From Phocoena phocoena (taxonomy: Eukaryota; Chordata; Mammalia; Artiodactyla; Phocoenidae), in assembly GCF_963924675.1 (NCBI RefSeq), contig NC_089222.1, positions 114,901,316-114,965,315 of the forward strand: a stretch of DNA of 64,000 nt. Direction: 5' to 3'. Position numbers and translations under genes: made by a program. Positions 23,879 through 35,360 of this stretch are shown one piece after another. Position 1 is the first letter of the stretch. Every line of letters begins with the position of its first letter. The notes beneath the pieces were generated by a model. It worked only from the letters and a program-made list of their open reading frames with translations, did no database searches and had not been told where the DNA came from.

Positions 23879-24790
23879 AAAATAATGGTAAATTAATGTT
23901 TTAAAGACCTAAATCTACAACACAAAGACAATGCAAGCAAAGAAAATGGCAAAAACCCACTGAAACTGGAAAGTAGATGGATACATTATTGGTAAATGAT
24001 CTAGCAGTCCTGAGAAAGCAGAACTGTAATCAGTGGTTAAGAAAGTCTAGAAGCAATTATTTTATATTAGAGGTTCCTCCAAAGCACAAGTGTTGGTCTC
24101 ATTTCAGTAGTATTAGGAGACCATCTCAGGAGTATTAGGAATTTGGTAGTGTCAGACTACCACTTTTCCACAACTGCCTTTGTCCAAGCCCACAGAACAC
24201 TAGAGCTCTAGTTCATTCTCTGGGGTTGGTAAACAAGAGGCACCAAGCACAGCTATGGAAAGACAATTTACTGAAAACAATGGATTTAATTGAAAGTTTA
24301 TTAACTGAATGCCATGCCTCTCAGTCCTCTTCACTTATATGGCAACTAGAAGGGACCCTATGGATAGGTTATTTTTGAGCCTTCTCTGGGTGTTCTGACC
24401 AAACCAGTGAAAACATAAAAAACTAAAATCAAAGGTTCTTTGCAGAAATGGTTCAGCAAATTCAATCTAAGTGAAGAACTGCACTTAATAAGTCTTCTCC
24501 ACTCTCAATACAAAAGAAGTTTCCAAACATTGTTTTAGTGCTGTACTTATAAATATTAGCAGGCAGTCAAGGAACATCAAACAGTTTAGGGAAGAGTCTG
24601 ATATTAAGCCTATCGCAAACTATTCAGGCAGAAAAAGCAACTTTAAGAAAGAGAAACTATGCAATAAGAAACTTGAGGAAAGAAAACTCATTTATAAATT
24701 TACCAAAACAAAAAATGTTTTATTTAAAAAAGAAAACTATATAAATAATTTATCAGAAAACAAACATGGCTTTTGCCAATTAAAAATATG
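23879..24790. other. Unassigned DNA
   Basis: No gene seen. A short imperfect internal duplication around 'agtattaggagaccatctcaggagtattagga' lies at about 24110-24140. Confidence 0.5.
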
Positions 24791-26060
24791 AGCAAAAAAT
24801 GACTGACTTTCCAGAATAGATGGAATATAAAGTTGAGAAAACCTCTAAGAAAGACCTGTGGACTGGAAAAAAAATGGCTGTGAGAAACTAAAAAGGAAAA
24901 GGAAAATATATTAAAGGATTGGTCTAGGAGGTCTAATAGCTGAACAATATGAGTTCCAGAAAAGGAGGACAAAGAAAAGGAGAGGAAGAAATTATCAAAT
25001 AAATAATTCAAGACATTTCCACAATTCCGATATGTTTCCCAATTGAACAGCAGACTGAATGCCCAGTAAAATTTATGAAAATTGATGCATTCCAAGGTTC
25101 TTTAGTGTGAAAGTTCTGAATACTGTGTACAAGTATTTGTCTACAGATTTCCAAATAGGGAAAAATAGGTTTCATACAAAAGAACAAGAAACAAGAGTAG
25201 TGTCAATCAAATTACTCAACAGTACTCAACACTAGAAGCTAAAGGTAATGGGCCAGTGCACCAAAATTCTGAGGAAAAATTACCAACTCCAAATAAACTA
25301 CCCAGTTCAACTATCAACTAAGTGTTAGGGTAGAAAAACATTTTCAGACATACATGCTCTCAAAAGAACTAATTCAGATGAATCCCTATTCAGAAAGATA
25401 TAGAGGATTTCCACCTTTGATATCAGGGAGTAAATGGAAAGGGTAATGTGGGATCCAGGAAAAAGGATATTCCTCACTGGATAAGTATTGGGAGTCCCCA
25501 GGATGATGGTGAAGGGAAATTCCAACACAACAGCTGTGTAGCATGCCTTAGAAGTAATCAGTTCATTTTGGGGCAGGGTACAAAGCTGTGGGAGAGATTT
25601 CTGAAAGAGGATTAAAAGTGATGGGAGAACTAATGTATTTCAAAATGTTGAGGGAATGTATTCAACTCATTGAGCATTTGAATTGAATTGAAAACTGTGC
25701 AAATGTTTAAAACAATGCTATTAATTTCAGGTAAAACAAAAAGGTGGGCAAGGAAGGAAAAGTATAATATTTTGCATGGATTGGATACAAATATTGATAA
25801 AAAACTGTTTCACACACTGTATAATGATCTAATGAAATTTATATCAGAACTATTTTGGGAAGATTTTATTGCCTAAGGTAGGAATAGTGAAAAGGCTAAA
25901 TCCTAAGCTTTCATATAGAAATAATCAATAGATAATATCTAACAGATAAAATCAAGAGGCACTAATATCAAATTATTTATAGAAAAAAATACATATTTTA
26001 AAATTTGCTAATAGTTATGGGGAACAGGAAATGAAAATCTTAACTCAAAAAGGGTTGTAG
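24791..26060 (+). mobile_element. HAL1 / old L1 ORF1-region fossil
   Basis: Motifs follow the sense HAL1/L1 ORF1-to-3' order: 'gttccagaaaaggaggac', 'ataattcaagacatttcc', 'ccaaaattctgagg', 'cattttcagacatac', then 'atgtgggatccagg' and 'ccccaggatgatggtgaag'. HAL1 is a half-LINE that keeps only ORF1. Frames are destroyed here. The family assignment is from recalled motifs. Confidence 0.6.
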
Positions 26061-28150
26061 ACTATTTGAGCTTTTAAAATATGCACCATAACCTTGCCAA
26101 AATAATAACTTCTTTTTAATAAATGAGTTTCATTAAGAGTCAAGTAAAGGTAGTATTGAAAGTACAAGAGAATGTAGGAAAATGCTAGGTTGAAGATTTT
26201 GGAGGAGGAGAAATTCAGAAAGATACCAGAGTCAAATTGTGGCTATGGTGCTTGGGAGCAAGAAGTGAATGCAGTTGAAGCTCCAGGGGCTGAAGAAGTT
26301 GAGAAACTGATGACAAAGTATTTGAAGGATTGGCATAAGGAGGATATCATGAGCAGCTCCAACTTTCAGGAAGAGCACTAATGAAAAAATTCAAAGGCAA
26401 GAATTCAATTTTCTGATTGATAGCTCTTAACTGTGAGGGAAAAAATGAATAACATGATTTAAAACTAAGACAATAAGGCAAGTGAAAGATGGAAATTTGA
26501 ACTACATTGTAAGAACTCTTGAGCTAGAGGCTCACTGAAGTATTAAATACCAGCATTCAAACATTTTCTCATGAGTCTACTCCTCTAATTCATATGCCCA
26601 CGTGCTTATATGAGCCTCACAAGAATTATTCTCACGAAGAGGGAAGGTTTTATCATTTTTTACAAAACCGAAGAAAGAACGGTTGGACCTACCTCTCCAT
26701 CAGGTGTCATTGGATATTATGTGCTCATATCCTTCCTTCCAAGATAGAAAAACAGCCAAGGAGAAACATTCCATAAGACTCTCAAATCATACTAAATAGA
26801 TCATTGGAAATTGTTTCTTTGCCTCACACTTTCGATACCACCTTTATATTTTTATCGTTCTGATCAAAATTAGATCAAAGTGTGAGATATATGTGTTTGC
26901 TTTTTTGTCATGGTTTATTTGCCTAAGAATAACAAAAACCAAACATGCTCTTTCTGTAAAAGCTTTATAGAGTAGTCCTAAGTGTTGAAAGAAGCAGGCT
27001 AACATAGGTGGGTTGTTGGTGTCATCTAACTCTTATGAGTTTTAAATGGCTAATGTTTTTATGGTAGTGTCAGTAATGGGGGGAGGGGAGGCAAGCCATT
27101 TTCTTTTTATCTATTTATTCATTTTTAGCACTTAACAAATTGCCATGGGGGAAGAAGAAATGAAATGAGAAAACAGGATGATTTTTAGATTCTAACTTGT
27201 TTGTCGTACTAAAACCACAAAAAAAATAAATGGTTTAAGGAGTCATTGAGGGAGAACAAGTATGGAATTCCATGGTGGAAATTTTATAATCACTTCCCTA
27301 AAAATAACTGCATTTTAATTGCCAAAGAAAAAATCTACATACATAAGAACCATGGTGGAAAACGAACCATTGTGATGAAAGAAACAGAAATTAAATTCAA
27401 ATCAGAGTATTTGCTTAATAGCTTAAGCAGTTGCTAATGTTTATATATTATAATATGAATTATAATGCTTGGAAAATGAATTTGTTGCTTTTTGAAAAGT
27501 CATGAACATTTCAACTCACAACTCATACTAAACAGATATGCAAATATTGTTAGGATGATTGTCTATTTTACAATAAGGTTAATTTTGGTAAAAGGCACAT
27601 TAACTCTATAATCATAATAGGGCTAATCAAGACTGGGCTTGATAAAGAAAGCAACAAAGGTAAATGCTAAAGAAAAAAAAATAGCCAATTTGGGTAATTT
27701 AGGCCAATACAATAATTTTTGTTTTTAAATAGAAGGGTTGGATTCTGTTAGCCCGATGTAAAATGAAAAACAGATGATTTCTTTTCACTTACCTTCTTTT
27801 GCAGAACTTATTAAATGTATTCTGATTGTGTATTATTGTGGGCACGAAGATGGTAAGGAAATCTTGAAAGTAGATAGTTGCCATCTAACTAATGCTGAAT
27901 ATACATTTTGCTAAAAAATGTAATAAAACTCCCATGGATTATATTTATTTCAATCCTGACTTTTTTCCATATAACAGTGATTATCTTAAAATATTTGAAG
28001 ATACATGAATACTATATTCAGTGCACTAATTAGAAGCTAAATTAAGTGTTCATTTTAACATTAGAAATCTTTTTAATGCTTAACTATTTTGAAATATTAT
28101 TTTAAAATAGAACATCATTCTATGTAATTCTGAATATACACCATATTTCA
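26061..28150. other. Unassigned DNA, about 2 kb
   Basis: Several short open frames occur (63 codons at 26190-26381, 60 at 26594-26776, 63 at 27246-27437). None has a recognised domain, splice context or Kozak-supported start, so I do not call a gene. Confidence 0.5.
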
Positions 28151-28154
28151 ACCA

Positions 28155-28435
28155 TAGACGCAGAATTTTGAAACTGGAAGGGACCTAACACTCATAGGGT
28201 GTTATCTGTTCATGTTTCATGGGAGGGAATTGAGGCTCAGGACTTTATGAGATTTGACCAAAGACACATAATTAATTGAATACTAATTCTCTGGAGACAT
28301 TATATACCTTACATTTCACAAATGTGAAATCATACATGTATTTACAACTGACAAAACAAAGGCTTAAAGTGATAACACGGCTTGCCTCGGAAGACACAAC
28401 TATTTGATGGAAGAACTGGGGCTCAAACCTAAATA
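28155..28435 (-). mobile_element. MIR-type SINE fossils, antisense
   Basis: The clearer part is 28335-28435 ('caactgacaaaacaaaggct', 'gaactggggctcaaacc'), an inverted MIR core. The left part ('aactggaagggacctaac' to 'aaagacacataatt') resembles a second old MIR-like copy but is less certain. Confidence 0.5.
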
Positions 28436-28967
28436 GAATTTTATTTATTACTGCATATCTTCTAGAGTGTTTGGTTATATCTAAACTTCATTAATTTTGT
28501 GTGATTAAATATTCAGCCCAATCTTTTCCTTGAACTCTAGACTTTTATTTCCAAATGCCTATTTGACATCTCCACTTAAGGTCTTGCAGATATCTCAACT
28601 TTTACATGTCCAAAATTAAACTTATGATTTTTTTCCCATGCATATTGATTTCTTATTCCCACTCCACAGTCTGTTCATCTCAGTTAATGGTACAATCATG
28701 CCCACACCCCCAGCCTTGTCTTAAAGCCAGAAACTTAGCAATAATTAAATTCTCTCTTTTTCCCATTCTCCACATTTAAGCTATGTCAGTTCTATTTCCA
28801 AAACACATCTTGAATGTGTTGTCTGTTCTCTATTGCCACTGTCACCACCTTAGTCCAGAACATTCTCAATTATCTTGCCTCTATTATCATCTGATCACCA
28901 CCAGTACTATGACATCCTTTCCATTCTCCACACAACAGGCTCAGTTGTCTGCTTAGAGAGTAATAAT

Positions 28968-29026
28968 AAATTATCTAATAATTTAAATAATTTAAATAAT
29001 TAAATAATTTAATAATTTAAATAAAA
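28968..29026. repeat. AT-only low-complexity tract
   Basis: An ATTTAAATA-type tract with no G or C for most of its length, within the L2 fossil. Confidence 0.9.
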
Positions 29027-29283
29027 CCTAAATAATCATCAGTATATTTCCTTACACTTAGAATAAAATTAAACTACTTAGTATAGCCTATGAGGACTTA
29101 CCTGACCTAACTGCAGTTCATCTTTTAACACTCTCCCCACCATTCATAATTTTCTAGCTATTCTGTTTGCTTGCAGTTTCTTGAACACTTAAAGGTTTCT
29201 CCACTTTGGGCATTTAGCATTTCCTTTCGACTGGGTCACTCCTCCCCTTATCTTTCTCATGGTTAGACTGAGGTGACATCTTC

Positions 29284-29777
29284 TGTGGTAGGTAATATCT
29301 ACTACAACCCCAAATGAACCCTGTCTCCTGATATCTCCTCCCCTTCAGTACCTTTCTTCTAACCAATGGGATATCTCAACCTAGAGGGGATTTCACTTCC
29401 ATCATCAGATTACAGAGATTCTGACTTCCATCTTGCAAGAACACTCTCACTCTTACTGGCTTTGATGAAGTAAGTTGGCAAGTTCATGTGGTAAGAACCT
29501 GAGGCAGCCCCTGACCAAAAGCCATCTACTCAAGTGCTTAGTCCAATAACCTAAACAGAATTGAATCTTGCCAGCAACTACATAACTGAGCTTGGAAGAG
29601 GAGTCAAGCCTCCACATGAGACCTTAGCCCTGGTGGATGCCTTGATTATAGTCTTATGAAAACCCTCAAAGCAGAGGGTCAAGCTGAGCCAATACAAGAC
29701 TCTAGACATAGAGAAACTGTGAGATAATAAATGTGTGTTGCTTTAAGCCACTAATGCAGAAATAGGTATCTAATACA
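29284..29777 (+). mobile_element. MLT1-type MaLR LTR with 5-bp TSD
   Basis: The LTR reads TGTGGTAGG...TAATACA with the typical MLT1 3' part ('gagataataaatgtgtgttg', 'ctttaagccactaatg'). TCTTC is duplicated at 29279-29283 and 29778-29782, and removing the LTR plus one copy restores continuous L2 sequence. Confidence 0.85.
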
Positions 29778-29988
29778 TCTTCTCAGGGAAGATTTCACTG
29801 ACTACCTAAGTAGATCACCCTCCATTTCAACCAGTCATTTAGTTTTTTTTTTCTTTTTTTTTTAACTGAAGTATAGTTGATTTACAAAGTTTTAGGTGTA
29901 CAGCAAAGTGATTCAGATATATACATATATATGTTATATATATTCTTTTTCAGGTTATTTTCCATTAGAGGTTATTATAAGATATTGA

Positions 29989-30195
29989 GGGCTTCCCTGG
30001 TGGCGCAGTGGTTGAGAGTCCGCCTGCCGATGCAGGGGACACGGGTTCGTGCCCCGATCCGGGAAGATCCCATATGCCGTGGAGCGGCTGGGCCCATGAG
30101 CCATGGCCGCTGAGCCTGCGCGTCCGGAGCCTGTGCTCAGCAACAGGAGAGGCCACAACAGTGAGAGGCCTGCGTACCGCAAAAAACAAACAAAC
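29989..30195 (+). mobile_element. CHR-2 type SINE
   Basis: A complete copy: head GGGCTTCCCTGGTGGCGCAG, CpG-rich body and a (CAAA)n-like tail. AAGATATTGA flanks it at 29979-29988 and 30196-30205. A-box-like TGGCGCAGTGG is present, while the B box reads GTTCGTGCC. Confidence 0.96.
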
Positions 30196-30512
30196 AAGAT
30201 ATTGAATATAGTTCCCTGTGCTATATAGTGGGTCCTTGTTGGTTATCTATTTTATATATAGTAGTGTGTATCTGTTAATCCTAATTTATCTCCCCTTCCC
30301 CCTTTGGTAAACATAAATTTGCTTTTTATGTCTGTGAGTCTATTTCTGTTTTGTAAATAGGTTCATTTGTACTATTTTTTTAGATTCCACATATAAGAGA
30401 TACCATATGATATCTGTCTTTCTCTGTCTGACTTACTTCACTTAGTATGATAATCTATAGGTCTATTCATGTTGCTGCAAACAGCATTATTTTATTCTTT
30501 TTTATGGCTGAG

Positions 30513-30514
<2 letters not shown>

Positions 30515-30557
<43 letters not shown>
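30515..30557. repeat. (AT)n microsatellite inside L1
   Basis: A pure AT run of 43 bp after GGCTGAGCA and before ACCACATC, the same L1 position as the tract at 10352-10403. Confidence 0.97.
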
Positions 30558-30559
<2 letters not shown>

Positions 30560-31058
30560 ACATCTTGTTTATCCATTCGTCTGTTGATGGACATTTAGGT
30601 TGCTTCCATGTCTTAGCCATTATAAATAGTGCTGCTATGAACAGCAGGGTGCATGTTATCTTTTTGAATTAGAGTTTTCATATTTCTAGATATGTGCCCA
30701 GGAGTGGGATTGCTAGATCACATGGTAACTCTATTTTTATTTTTTTAAGGAAACTTTGTACTATTTTCCATAGTGGCTGCACCAATTTACATTACCACCA
30801 GCAGCATAGGAAGGTTCCCTTTTCTCTGCATACTCTCCCACATTTGTTATTTGTAGACTTTTTGATGATGGTCATTCTGGCCGGTGTGAGGTGATACCTC
30901 GTTGTAGTTTTGATTTGCAGTTCTCTAATAATTAGCAGTGTTGAGCATCTTCTCATGTGCCTGTTGGCCATCAGTATGTCTTCTTTGGAGAAATGTCTAT
31001 TTAGGTCTTCTGCCCATTTTCTTGATTGCGTTATTTGGTTTTTTGGCCATTTAGTTTT

Positions 31059-33249
31059 AATGTCACCTGTTAAAAGCTCAAGTTGATTTATATACTCATT
31101 TCTCTGCGTACTTTTTTGGTCAGGCTTCCCTACACAAGTGTGAGGTCTCTGAGTTTGAAATGAGATAAGCATCACTGGATTATGTATGATCCAGCTTTCC
31201 TTTTTGTTTCTTTCTGGCCCAGGGTGCTTATGAAAACTATGTGGTCATTAGGGTCACAGCCTTCTCATTTCAAGATATTGGAATTTTTCTTCATTTTCAT
31301 TGTATTCCAATACGTGTTTGGTTTCCTAGAATAAACCTTTTTATTTTGAAGGGAGATAAAGGCACAGTTAGAGTTTGAAGTTAGATGTTCTTCATGATAT
31401 TACTATTTTTTGGTTGTTTATATAAACAAGATAAGGTAGAATATTGTTATTTGGTGAATTCAATCAGCATAGATAGTATAGTCAATCTGTATAATTCACG
31501 CCTTAACAGTCGCTCGTTTCTGACATGCAGAGAATTATTTTTTGCTTGGTTAATCAAGATCATAGCTTTACTTCTCCACTTCACCTTGCTTTTGTACACA
31601 CAGAGACCAGAAAGGCCTAATCCACCTTGGACCCTTCAGGTAGTTCAGAGGGCTTCCACCTTACATGCAACTCCACAGTATATTAATTCTCCTTCTTTTG
31701 GGAATACTTGGAACTTAAGTGTCTCAATAGCTCATGTGAGGCAGCTGCCAAGATGGTCTGATTCTACATATCTTTTTATTCTACATTTTTTAAAAACACA
31801 TTCTACTTGTCATAATGCATTCAAGTCTTTGCTCACAATTATTTTAAATGATTATGAGCAGATTTATAGCCCTAAAGCTTAATGGAAGATATTGAATTAT
31901 TTGATTTATTTTCCTTTGTTTATCGTTTTTCCAAAAAGTTGACTTTCCAGTGTGGTCTAATGACTGATGATAATTCCCGCGACCCTCTGTTTGACCTACC
32001 TGTTGATATATATATTTTCCCAAAGGGCAATCTCAACAGCTTAAGTTAAAAGCTGAACTTAATAAAAGCTGGATATTAGCACATTGGTAACTCATTGAAA
32101 TTATTACCATCCTTCACATTGTCACATTTTCTTTTATTTTATTCAATCCACCGACAAACTGTAGCAGGTGGAATGAGTTGAATATAGACCCTAATTTTGC
32201 ACCAAGAACTGAAAGGTAGAAAAAGCACATTTACCAAAACTGTAGATATTATATTTCCAGGCCCAAACCGTTTCTTCTAGTCTTCCATCATAAGAGAAAA
32301 TGTACGATTGTATTTGCATTTTGAGTTTCTGAAAAACTGTAACTGTAAAGTATTTTTAACTACTCCATGGTCATTGTCATTGGTATCTCATGTAACTAAA
32401 TTATAAGTCTGAATTTCTCTATTGTCAGAATTCACCTAAAACATTAAAAGAAAATAGGTAAGAACTTCAAATAATTCATTTTAGCCACATTTTTCTTTCT
32501 GGCATTGTAATAAAGCAAATCTATTCAAAGTTTGGTTGAGCATATTTAAAGAAATAATTTCCGTTTATTAAGAAAATTTTGTATATAGCTTTCAGGTCAA
32601 ATTATCAATTATATTAAATATAATTGATATTTGATAGAGTTACCTTCCACTAATAAGTGAAAAGGAAATTTCAGACAATTGAATGATTCTGTGGCACAAT
32701 CGTCTGCATGTAATAGAATCTCTGGTTTATACAGTACCAAGAGATGTCCCGAAGATACAATTACAGAGGCCTCTCTGATATGTGGATGTTGGGATAGTGA
32801 TCAAACCTTCCCCAGGACATTCAAAAACTCTGTCACCAATTGAAAAATGAAGCAGAGAATTGAAACCTAACATTTAGTCAATTGGGTTAAAATAATAGTA
32901 AAAAATCAGTTTTGCCTAATATAGACATTTGATAGTTCTGAGAATTTGGGTTTTTTTGGTATATTATTTATTTTGCTATTTGGATCATAATAACTTTGAT
33001 ATACCTTACTTAGGTTAAGACATAAGTAACCTGTGGACATGAGATATGACTTTCAGGAAGTTCCTGGGGGCAGAGATTTCATAATACCCCTTGTTATGGC
33101 AAATTTGGTAGGAAACAGAATGTTTTTATCTCTGCAGCTGGGATATTACTCCTCTAAGATAAAACAGTAATAAAAATTAATCGTTCAGCTCACATCTTCT
33201 AACGCATTAAAAATAGCTACTCTTCAAGTAGCTTATAGCATGACCTCTC
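31059..33249. other. Unassigned DNA, about 2.2 kb
   Basis: No gene called. The 165-codon plus-strand frame at 31385-31882 is the longest open frame here outside recognised repeats. It starts MFFMILLFFGCLYKQ, has a hydrophobic N-terminus but no domain I recognise, and ordinary AT-rich composition. I regard it as chance. Confidence 0.5.
32603..32629. repeat. 27-bp AT-rich perfect palindrome
   Basis: Arms 32603-32615 and 32617-32629 (TATCAATTATATT and its complement) around a single A. Confidence 0.9.
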
Positions 33250-33260
33250 AAGAGGGAATT

Positions 33261-33479
33261 TGAGGGCTTTCCTGGTGGCGCAGTGGTTGGGAGTCCGCCT
33301 GCTGATGCAGGGGACGCGGGTTCGTGCCCCGGCCCGGGAAGATCCCACTTGGCAGAGGAGCGGCTGGGCCCGTGAGCCATGGCCGCTGAGCCTGCGTGTC
33401 CGGAGGCTGTGCTCTGCAGTGGGAGGGGCCACAGCAGTGAGAGGCCCACGTACCACACACACACACACACACACACACA
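33261..33479 (+). mobile_element. CHR-2 type SINE with (CA)n tail
   Basis: A full-length SINE with one change in the head (CTTTCCTGG). The tail is a pure (CA)13 at 33454-33479 instead of A-rich sequence. Flanks AAGAGGGAATT (33250-33260) and AAGAGTGAATT (33480-33490) match at 10 of 11 positions. Five overlapping open frames of 75-99 codons in or across it are incidental. Confidence 0.95.
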
Positions 33480-33490
33480 AAGAGTGAATT

Positions 33491-34411
33491 AGAAATTTAG
33501 TACTCAGAATTGTCAAACTACTTGTGATATATTAAGATATACCAACATTTCACAATGTCCTGAACCCAATATATATTCCAAAGCTCACTAGAATTCCCCA
33601 TAGGGATCATATCTGAAAAGCGTGGCATGCCTAAGTGTTTATAGTGGGTATTTTTCCTGAAATTTTAGGATGAATTACATATATAATTCATCCTTCTGTG
33701 CACTATACCATACTTTGAAACCAGTGTTTTTCCTTTCTTTTTGGTATTGAGACTGAGGGAGATGTAAGGCATGAGTGAGCAAGTTCAAAGTGACCAATGT
33801 CTGATAAAAGTATAATATTTTATTTCCCCTTTTTAAAACTACCATTTTTCTCATTTCATTGAAATAGGAATTGAAATCAGTACTCTCTAAATCAAACACC
33901 TCCCTGTACCTATCGTAATGGGTACATTGTTTAGTATGATGTCTTGTTCAGTCTTTCCAAGATACTTTCATCCCATTTTTCATTCTGAAGTGTTTGGAAG
34001 TTAATGAAGCCCTCTGCATGGCCCCCATCTTCAGAAAACACTTCTATAGAACAGATCTCCACCCTGTGTTCTAATCTCCTTTGGTACAAATGGTCTGCAG
34101 GGCATATATTTTTGCCCTGTTGCTTTATGTTTTGAAACATTTTTATATAGCTGGAAAAGGCTAGACCCCCATGGAATCTTATCAAAACACTGCAGAGTGC
34201 TCGAGTGCATCATATTATTGGTATTAATAAGATGAAAAATTAGCCACTGCAATAGACACTAGGAAATGTTTCAAATCACAGAGAGAAGCTTTCTTCAGGG
34301 TAGAGCTGAAACGAAATAGGACAGCAGGGAAATAGATTTGAGGAGGTTTTTTAAAGTATGGAAATCAAACAAAGCTTTTGGCGAATAACAGTTTCCTATT
34401 GGACTAAATTG

Positions 34412-34413
<2 letters not shown>
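33491..34413. other. Unassigned DNA
   Basis: No gene. Minus-strand frames of 73-84 codons at 33675-34252 overlap one another in different frames and carry no recognised domain. Confidence 0.5.

Positions 34414-34458
<45 letters not shown>
34414..34458. repeat. (GT)n microsatellite
   Basis: A pure GT run of about 45 bp. Confidence 0.98.
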
Positions 34459-34459
<1 letters not shown>

Positions 34460-35341
34460 TGTATGTAAAGACAATAAAGGATAGAAGGATAGGTCTCTAT
34501 GGGACAATTGAGTTGAGCACTGAAGTAAGTTTTGGCTAGGAATATAATTAATAAATCCAAGTGGTTTTTTTTTTTCTTTGACTTCTTCATGAATTCCCTC
34601 AGTTATTCATTTGTGTATCAATTGGCATTCTGAACATAAGAAGCTATATGAGTAGATTTTTACTTAACTACAAATTAGGTAGACAATCATCTTAAATTTG
34701 ACTGCTTCCTAAACAAAACCACATAAAGATTTAAGGAAATTATCAGGGATTTTTTTTAATTTAAAAATTGCTATTAAAAAGTACTTCACTGAAATCTTAT
34801 TTATTTTTATATTGACTCTCTACATAGCCCGAATGTATTAGGCAGTTGCCAGATTTATTTAATCTGTAGGTAAAAGCAAAAAGGAATTAAAATATTTTAG
34901 AAAAAACTAAAATGGTTAATAGATATACTCCTTCCTTTTCAATGAGATTATAAATTCATTAAGGGGTAATTGATATATTTTGTTTCCTATAGTGTGGATA
35001 TTTAGTAAGTAAATTATAATTGTTGGATGAATGAATGAAGAAACCCCTGGAATATACATTATTTTTCTTTTTCTTTGAGAAAAACACAAATCCTATCTAA
35101 ATGCTAATTAAAATGTTACTTCACAAAGTGACAAAATCAAAATATTAATAGACTACAGACTATGTATTGCTCAAACTTCAAGGTGGGCAAAATTGATAGC
35201 CACTATGCTGTGACAGGTGAAGTAGAAAAAAAAGGACAACCATACATCTGACAAACCTAGCACCAATAGACACAAACTGATAACTAGCTCAAGGGGGGAT
35301 TTTCTCCTGAAGTCAAGAATAAATATAAAAATAGCAATCTA
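34459..35341. other. Unassigned DNA
   Basis: Mostly AT-rich with no gene. A weak sense L2 3' end ('gttggatgaatgaatgaag') may lie at about 34975-35040. Confidence 0.45.
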
Positions 35342-35351
35342 GGGAGACCTT

Positions 35352-35360
35352 CAAGATGGC
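35352..35360 (+). promoter_or_regulatory. YY1-like motif at the L1 5' end
   Basis: CAAGATGGC lies 11 bp into the element. In human L1 a YY1 site with the AAGATGG core at nearly the same offset positions transcription initiation. Function here is inferred by analogy. Confidence 0.6.

Larger units (their letters stand above)
28525..29835 (+). mobile_element. L2 LINE fossil, split by an MLT1 LTR
   Basis: Sense L2 from 'gaactctagacttttatttcc' through 'catctccactta', 'acatgtccaaaattaaac', 'ccagaacattctcaatt' and 'gcctatgaggacttacctgac' to 'gaggtgacatcttc'. It resumes after the LTR as 'tctcagggaagatttcactgac'. L2 normally reads through this point without a break, which orders the two events. No intact frame. 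Confidence 0.7.
29847..31047 (-). mobile_element. L1 3' part, 5'-truncated, antisense
   Basis: The T-rich left end and inverted 3' UTR ('gaagtatagttgatttac') run through the ORF2 C-terminal end to about 31047. Identical flanks CATTTAGTTTT at 29836-29846 and 31048-31058 are the target-site duplication. A CHR-2 SINE sits at 29989-30195. The 127-codon frame at 30792-31175 is an ORF2 remnant fused to flanking sequence. Confidence 0.92.

Noticed and set aside
26190..26381. 63-codon acidic plus-strand frame
   Set aside because: Complete ATG-to-stop frame with charged composition, but too short and without recognised domain or neighbours to call a gene.
31385..31882. 165-codon plus-strand open frame outside recognised repeats
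   Set aside because: No domain, no splice context and no recognisable homologue. A frame this long is possible by chance in 64 kb over six frames. It would need conservation evidence to revive.
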